Below, one piece after another: positions 14,206-18,327 of a stretch of DNA of 18,327 nucleotides. The notes beneath the pieces were generated by a model that saw only the letters and a list, made by a program, of their open reading frames with translations, was not told where the DNA came from and searched no databases. A program made the position numbers and the translations under genes. Location of the stretch: contig CAINUH010000345.1 in assembly GCA_903853735.1 (NCBI GenBank), forward strand, positions 1 through 18,327. Reading direction: 5' to 3'. Numbering within the stretch: position 1 is the stretch's first letter; the number at the start of each line of letters is the position of its first letter. The DNA is from an uncultured Desulfomonile sp. Lineage in GTDB: Bacteria > Desulfobacterota > Desulfomonilia > Desulfomonilales > Desulfomonilaceae.

Positions 14206-17200
14206 TCAAAGAGATATAAGGGCAATGAGATCTTCGCGCGAGAAGTGCTTTAGCATGGATTGGTCGTCCTGCCTTACTACCGATTCCATGAGTTGTCTTT
14301 TTTTCGAGATAATCTTGTCTATTTTCTCTTCCAGAGTGTTCTCGGTTATCAGCTTTATAACCTGAACGCCTCGTTTCTGCCCAATCCTGTGTACCCGGTC
14401 TGTGGCCTGCTCTTCTCGCGCTGAATTCCACCACCTGTCGTAATGTATGACCACTGAGCCCCCAGTTAGGTCAATTCCCAGCCCAGATGCCCTCAACGAG
14501 GCTGAAAAAACCATGCATTTCGGGTCGGTGTTGAATCGCTTCACAGCCTCCGAGCGCTTTCTGGTATATCCTTTTATTGTGGCAAAATCAATTGCGTTGT
14601 CATTCAAAAAAGATTCAACAAGATCCAACATTTTGACATACTGGCTGAACACCACAACTTTCTGGCCTGATCCCAAACTCTCTTCCAATAGTTCAACAAA
14701 TAGATCCCATTTTCCCGACGAGTACTTCTTGTAATTCTTATTCTCACGTTCCAGTAGCGCTGGGTGATTACAGATCTGCTTGAGATAGTTTAGGACTGCG
14801 AAAACGTGCATGTAGGGAACTTTCTGATCAGGGTCCTTGAGAGTCTGCACGAGATCACGGCCTTGATTTTCCACCAGGTCTTTGTAGAAACGCATCTGAT
14901 CATCGGTCAGTACACAACGACGAATATCCTCTATTTTGGGCGGCAGTTCTTTGAGGACCTGGTCTTTCTTGCGCCTCAAAACGAATGGCTGAATCAGGCG
15001 GGAGAGTTTTTCCTTCGCAGACCCATCAGAGGTTTCTTCTATGGGGAAGCGGAAATGTTTCTCAAATTGGGAATCAGACAACAGGTATCCAGGGATTATT
15101 ATGTCGAACAGCGATTTTAGGTCCATGACGCTGTTTTCTATTGGAGTGCCTGTAAGACCCAACGTGCAGACGGCTTCAAGTGCCTTCACCGCGGCATAGG
15201 TTTTTGTGGACTTGTTTTTTACGGCCTGGATTTCATCGAGCACCAGTAGATCGAAACGGAAATCGGCCAGCATTTCTATGTCGCGCAATGCTATGCCGTA
15301 AGAGGTTATTATAAGGCTGTGTTCTTCGAAGCCCTCCTGAAAAAAACGGTCTGTGCCGTGGTAGACGTAGGGATCGAGGAATGGGCAGTATTCAAGGACC
15401 TTATCCTTCCAGTGACTCAAAACAGTCGTGGGACACACTACAAGGAATCGAATTTTATTCCCATTTTTAGACCTTCTGTTCATTATTCCTGTCATGAGGG
15501 CCATGATCTGGTGAGTTTTCCCAAGCCCCATGTCGTCACACAGAAGGCCGGAGAATCCATTTTCGTAAAGAAACCATAGCCATCCATAACCATTCTTTTG
15601 ATAGCCCCTCAGCTTGCCTTTCATAGCACCTACGGATGGTATCTTGCCCGGCGGTTTGAACATCTCTAGAGACTCGAACCTGTCCTTAACTCTTTCCGAC
15701 GAAAAACTCTTGTCAAGCCGGTCATGAAGGGCCAGAAAGCGAAGATATTCCGCACATCGGATGTTAAGTAAGTTTTCTTCGGTCAATGCATGGTCGTCGA
15801 GACCTTCAACCCATGAGAATTCAGCCGAATTGGTGTCAACCCATTTATTGCCCCTGATGAGAAATTTTTTTCCGCTTTTTTTAGCTTCGTAAATGTCTCT
15901 GAGCGAAAGTCGAAAATCTCCGAAGTCGTAGGTAACATAAAGGTGAACGCCTTCCTTGCTCAACTCTTCGTGATGAACTGTGACACGCTGATAATTCTCT
16001 ATGGTTTTGCGTTCCAAGAGTGCTGTATCTACAAGTATTCCCGGTTCATTTCGAAGGATGTCTCCATTTTCTTCAAGGAAAGTCGTTATCTTGTGAGGCG
16101 GTACAATGATTTTTTTCTGGGGAGAAAAGTATTCCGCCGGCAATCCTCCCATGCTCACTGCAATGCGAAAAAATCCCCATTCCGGAAAGAAATAGTACGA
16201 GCCGAATAACTGGTGTTCCAGTTCTGTCCTATCCAGGTATCGACTTGTTCGATCAGCTTCGGGATCAGGATTCTCGACAACCGGTGTAATGCAGGGCGAC
16301 GAGGTCTCGGTTAGATCGATGCGGTAACCTGTATTGACCGGTTTGGAATTTATTAGGAGGTCGTTTCCTACAATTCCTTTTTTCTCAGCCATTTCTATGA
16401 AAGTGCCAATATGGGTTCTCGGAGGAACAAATCGCAATATGACCGCGCCGTCTTCATCAAGCGCCTCGACTGTCAACTCCTCCTTGTGTTCGAGAAACCG
16501 AAAGTTGAATGTGGCTCCCCTACGGCCGGACACCAAAAATCCAACCTTGGCTATTCGATGCCAGACACTCTCTTCAAGTTGCTGACGACTGGACTTGATT
16601 CCCTTCCTGTTAATTTCATCTTCAGCTTCAGAATGTTGCCAAGGTCTCCGTCGCAGCGAGGGCACGTTGGGATCCCTCAGTTTTCGGCCGTAAATACTCT
16701 TAAAAAGTGTAGGATCTATATTTCGGCAAATAATGTCAAAGAACTCGTGAAGAAACTCTTCAACCAGACATTCTCCCGGCATAAATGCCATAATTTCGTT
16801 ACCACTACGGTCTGAGAATGTTATACGCAGCCCTTCTCCACCATGGTTAACTTGAGATCGAAAACCGAGAATAGAATCGCCGAAGTTTCTGAAACCGAAC
16901 CAACTGATATCGTACCAAAAGCTATCTTGAAAATCCTCACCCAGGGTTCTTAACCTACCCGTTTCCGTGTCCGGTCTAAGAATGTACCTGACAAAGGACA
17001 CTATGTGGTGGCAGTAAGTGCGAGTACAAGACCTGAAACAGCCACAGGTAGCCCTGGCAAGAACCTTGGTCTCAGGGTCCAGCATGATATGAACATTAAC
17101 GGATTTACCTGAAGAATCGCAAACAAGACCGAAATAGGATTCCCTTCCAAAATTTATGTGCGAAATTCGCGAACCCTCCGCTAACTGCAGGCCTTTTGCC

Positions 17201-17301
17201 AAAACTTCTGAATCAAACTGGCTTGTTATCTCTGATGGTAGGTCTGCCCCCCGCTTTGCATTGGAGCCATTTTTCTTGAATTGTATTACCTTTCCAAACA
17301 C
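14206..17301 (-). CDS. SWIM zinc-finger SNF2/Rad54-type ATPase (HepA-like)
   Basis: The protein has 1031 residues. An N-terminal SWIM-type zinc motif CGCFRSCTRTYCHH (86-99, CxCx8CxH) is followed by about 450 residues typical of the accessory region of bacterial SNF2 proteins. The SNF2 ATPase starts near 563 (KLRGYQKNGYGWLWFL), with Walker A DDMGLGKT (589-596), the DEAH-position box DEIQ (689-692) and LTGTP (716-720). The C-terminal helicase half has VFSQYVKMLDLVESFL, ASGLGIDLTGGSVVIHYDRWW and DRVHRIGQKRGVQV. Such proteins are DNA translocases that remodel nucleoprotein or RNA polymerase complexes; the specific role of this one is unknown. GTG is the start codon, with AAGGAG six bases upstream. 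It is monocistronic in this window. Confidence 0.92.
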   Translation of the reverse strand: MFGKVIQFKKNGSNAKRGADLPSEITSQFDSEVLAKGLQLAEGSRISHINFGRESYFGLVCDSSGKSVNVHIMLDPETKVLARATCGCFRSCTRTYCHHIVSFVRYILRPDTETGRLRTLGEDFQDSFWYDISWFGFRNFGDSILGFRSQVNHGGEGLRITFSDRSGNEIMAFMPGECLVEEFLHEFFDIICRNIDPTLFKSIYGRKLRDPNVPSLRRRPWQHSEAEDEINRKGIKSSRQQLEESVWHRIAKVGFLVSGRRGATFNFRFLEHKEELTVEALDEDGAVILRFVPPRTHIGTFIEMAEKKGIVGNDLLINSKPVNTGYRIDLTETSSPCITPVVENPDPEADRTSRYLDRTELEHQLFGSYYFFPEWGFFRIAVSMGGLPAEYFSPQKKIIVPPHKITTFLEENGDILRNEPGILVDTALLERKTIENYQRVTVHHEELSKEGVHLYVTYDFGDFRLSLRDIYEAKKSGKKFLIRGNKWVDTNSAEFSWVEGLDDHALTEENLLNIRCAEYLRFLALHDRLDKSFSSERVKDRFESLEMFKPPGKIPSVGAMKGKLRGYQKNGYGWLWFLYENGFSGLLCDDMGLGKTHQIMALMTGIMNRRSKNGNKIRFLVVCPTTVLSHWKDKVLEYCPFLDPYVYHGTDRFFQEGFEEHSLIITSYGIALRDIEMLADFRFDLLVLDEIQAVKNKSTKTYAAVKALEAVCTLGLTGTPIENSVMDLKSLFDIIIPGYLLSDSQFEKHFRFPIEETSDGSAKEKLSRLIQPFVLRRKKDQVLKELPPKIEDIRRCVLTDDQMRFYKDLVENQGRDLVQTLKDPDQKVPYMHVFAVLNYLKQICNHPALLERENKNYKKYSSGKWDLFVELLEESLGSGQKVVVFSQYVKMLDLVESFLNDNAIDFATIKGYTRKRSEAVKRFNTDPKCMVFSASLRASGLGIDLTGGSVVIHYDRWWNSAREEQATDRVHRIGQKRGVQVIKLITENTLEEKIDKIISKKRQLMESVVRQDDQSMLKHFSREDLIALISL

Positions 17302-17346
17302 TTAATTCTCCTTTGCATACGCACTCAACCTATAGACCACGGCGCG

Positions 17347-17375
17347 TGGATACCACAACATTTTGTGGTTGTCAA
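17347..17375 (-). promoter_or_regulatory. Candidate sigma-70 promoter of the SNF2 gene
   Basis: On the minus strand the perfect -35 hexamer TTGACA (complement of 17370-17375) is followed by a 17-base spacer and TATCCA (complement of 17347-17352) as a weak -10. The predicted start is near 17340, about 40 bases before the GTG, and the AAGGAG ribosome site falls in that leader. AT-rich sequence upstream of the -35 could act as an UP element. Confidence 0.5.
17352..17369. promoter_or_regulatory. Operator-like palindrome in the SNF2 promoter spacer
   Basis: ACCACAA (17352-17358), loop CATT (17359-17362) and TTGTGGT (17363-17369) form a perfect inverted repeat of seven-base arms. It fills the spacer between the -35 and -10 elements, the position where a dimeric repressor would block polymerase. 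No regulator gene that would bind it is visible in the window. Repressor binding is inference from symmetry and position. Confidence 0.45.
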
Positions 17376-17825
17376 TATTAAATCACAATTTTATATATTA
17401 TAGCCAATTGATATTTAACATGATATTTATCGTACATTAATTAGCTAAAAAGTTAATTAAACGTTTTGATTTTTATCATTCGCGAAAAAAGCTATAAAAC
17501 TCCTCATGGTCTTGTATCCACCCCGAAAAGAAGAAGTCCGGGAAACAGCTAAAAGCTTGAGGCGCTTTGTCATTGCTGATAGTATGCTTCTCATGACCTT
17601 TTCGGACCCTGGTCCAACACCGTGTGCCTGACCTGGATCCGTGGGATAGGGAACTTCTTAGAGAGTCCTCTTGAAATCACTCATCGCGTTACCGTTTCAG
17701 GAATCGGTATTCCGGCTGTATCTAACCGGCTCAAGAAACTATTCGGTATTGCAGGAGGCTGCTGGAGGACATGGTTCGACCGGCTTTGGCCGGCGATTCA
17801 TGATTCAGTTACGGGGAAACCAAGC

Positions 17826-18327
17826 ATGAAGCCCAAAATCTTGGTGATCGTTGCCGTCCTCATCGCGAGTGCCTGTGGTTTTGCTGCGTGGCATTTCTAT
17901 AAGAACAACGGACCTTCAAATGAAAAAGTCTTCGTCAGTGGAAACATAGAAGCCATAGAGGTTGATTTGTCGTTCAGGATTTCCGGACAGATCAAAAGTC
18001 GTCCTGTCGACGAGGGAGACCGGGTCAATAACGGCCAGGTGGTCGCCACGCTTGATACGGACACACTTGAAGCGCTTAAAGGTGGGGCTCTAGCGGAAGT
18101 CGCAAATGCGAGAGCAGTCCTGGATGAACTGGAAGAGGGGACACGTAAAGAGGAGATTGAGATGGCGCGAGCTCAACTCAAAGCCGCTGAGAGTAGAATG
18201 AAGAATGCTCGAGATGAATATGAAAGGTATCTCCCGCTGTTCAAAGAAAGAGCTATTTCACCTTCCACTTTCGATATTAGAGATACTGCTCTGAAGGTTG
18301 CTGCAGAAGATTATAACAATGCTTTAC
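17826..18327 (+). CDS. HlyD-family membrane fusion protein, N-terminal part (cut by window end)
   Basis: This is an open frame of 167 codons, running off the window. It has a short basic start and a membrane anchor (MKPKILVIVAVLIASACGFAAWHFY), then a biotinyl-lipoyl-like half: VSGNIEAIEVDLSFRISGQIKSRPVDEGDRVNNGQVVATLDT (about 37-78). An alpha-helical hairpin follows (EEIEMARAQLKAAESRMKNARDEYERYLPLFKERAISPSTFD). This resembles YbhG/HlyD periplasmic adaptors of ABC exporters, which link an inner-membrane pump to an outer-membrane channel. GGGGA lies about ten bases before the ATG. The frame stays open upstream to about 17578, but the hydrophobic start suits ATG 17826. Pump genes probably follow outside the window. 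Confidence 0.88.
   Translation, partial: MKPKILVIVAVLIASACGFAAWHFYKNNGPSNEKVFVSGNIEAIEVDLSFRISGQIKSRPVDEGDRVNNGQVVATLDTDTLEALKGGALAEVANARAVLDELEEGTRKEEIEMARAQLKAAESRMKNARDEYERYLPLFKERAISPSTFDIRDTALKVAAEDYNNAL

Larger units (their letters stand above)
17302..17825. other. Divergent intergenic region with AT-rich core
   Basis: This 524-base region lies between the divergent SNF2 and HlyD genes. The part from about 17370 to 17500 is strongly AT-rich by eye (many TTAATTAA-like runs) and carries the SNF2 promoter at its left edge. On the plus strand a TATAAA (17493-17498) precedes a 41-codon open frame (17506-17631) with no recognisable product. A second open frame (TTG 17671 to TGA 17829, 52 residues) overlaps the hlyD ATG by four bases. 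A small GC hairpin CCGGC-TTTG-GCCGG lies at 17780-17793. No known gene or regulator is evident; a decayed gene or long leader is possible. Confidence 0.4.

Noticed and set aside
14144..14434. Minus-strand frame overlapping the SNF2 C-terminus
   Set aside because: It is a frame shadow of the SNF2 gene: low-complexity Arg/Gly-rich text with no motif.
16411..16815. 134-codon plus-strand frame antisense to the SNF2 gene
   Set aside because: It lies wholly inside the well-supported SNF2 gene, without ribosome site or motif.
1..18327. CRISPR array, tRNA or rRNA genes, insertion sequence or prophage genes
   Set aside because: I saw no regularly spaced direct repeats, no cloverleaf or rRNA text and no transposase, integrase or phage protein in any frame.

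Overview
The window looks like a chromosome segment of a Gram-negative bacterium of the former Deltaproteobacteria (Desulfobacterota type, perhaps close to Desulfomonile or Syntrophobacter). This is an inference from gene order (lptB-rpoN-hpf-ptsN and murA-hisB-hisH), intermediate GC content by eye, and protein flavour. No database search was possible. No tRNA, rRNA, CRISPR array or insertion sequence is visible.

Layout. (1) 1-2874, plus strand: the 3' end of lptB, then rpoN (sigma-54), a long-form hpf and ptsN. This is the conserved LPS-transport/sigma-54/nitrogen-PTS block. The hpf-ptsN spacer carries nested inverted repeats. (2) 3013-5550, plus strand: a polytopic GT-C-like membrane protein and a SAM-dependent methyltransferase, separated by a REP-like palindromic repeat. 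(3) 5528-11728, minus strand: a compact gene run, mostly overlapping or nearly abutting. In transcription order it is hisH, split transketolase N and C halves, an atypical GT2 glycosyltransferase, a DUF4915/TIGR03032 protein, a sulfotransferase-like protein and a nucleotide-sugar SDR. (4) 11937-13823, minus strand: hisB and murA behind a plausible sigma-70 promoter and palindromic repeats. (5) 14206-17301, minus strand: a 1031-residue SWIM/SNF2 ATPase with a striking palindrome filling the spacer of its promoter. (6) 17302-18327: an AT-rich divergent control region, then the start of a HlyD-type membrane fusion protein on the plus strand.

How the genes may work together. Regions 2 and 3 read as an accessory surface-glycan or glycoconjugate locus. 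The split transketolase would supply a ketose or altered sugar phosphate, the SDR would modify a nucleotide sugar, the GT2 and GT-C proteins would transfer sugars, and the methyltransferase and sulfotransferase would decorate the product. DUF4915 proteins have no established function. The locus seems to have been built between hisB-hisH and whatever followed, because hisH leads the run and hisA and hisF are absent. The most unusual points are three. The GT2 and sulfotransferase both lack textbook active-site residues, yet sit beside a DUF4915 protein in one translationally coupled unit. An orphan glutaminase subunit (hisH) is coupled to a split transketolase. The SNF2 gene has an operator-like palindrome between its -35 and -10 elements.
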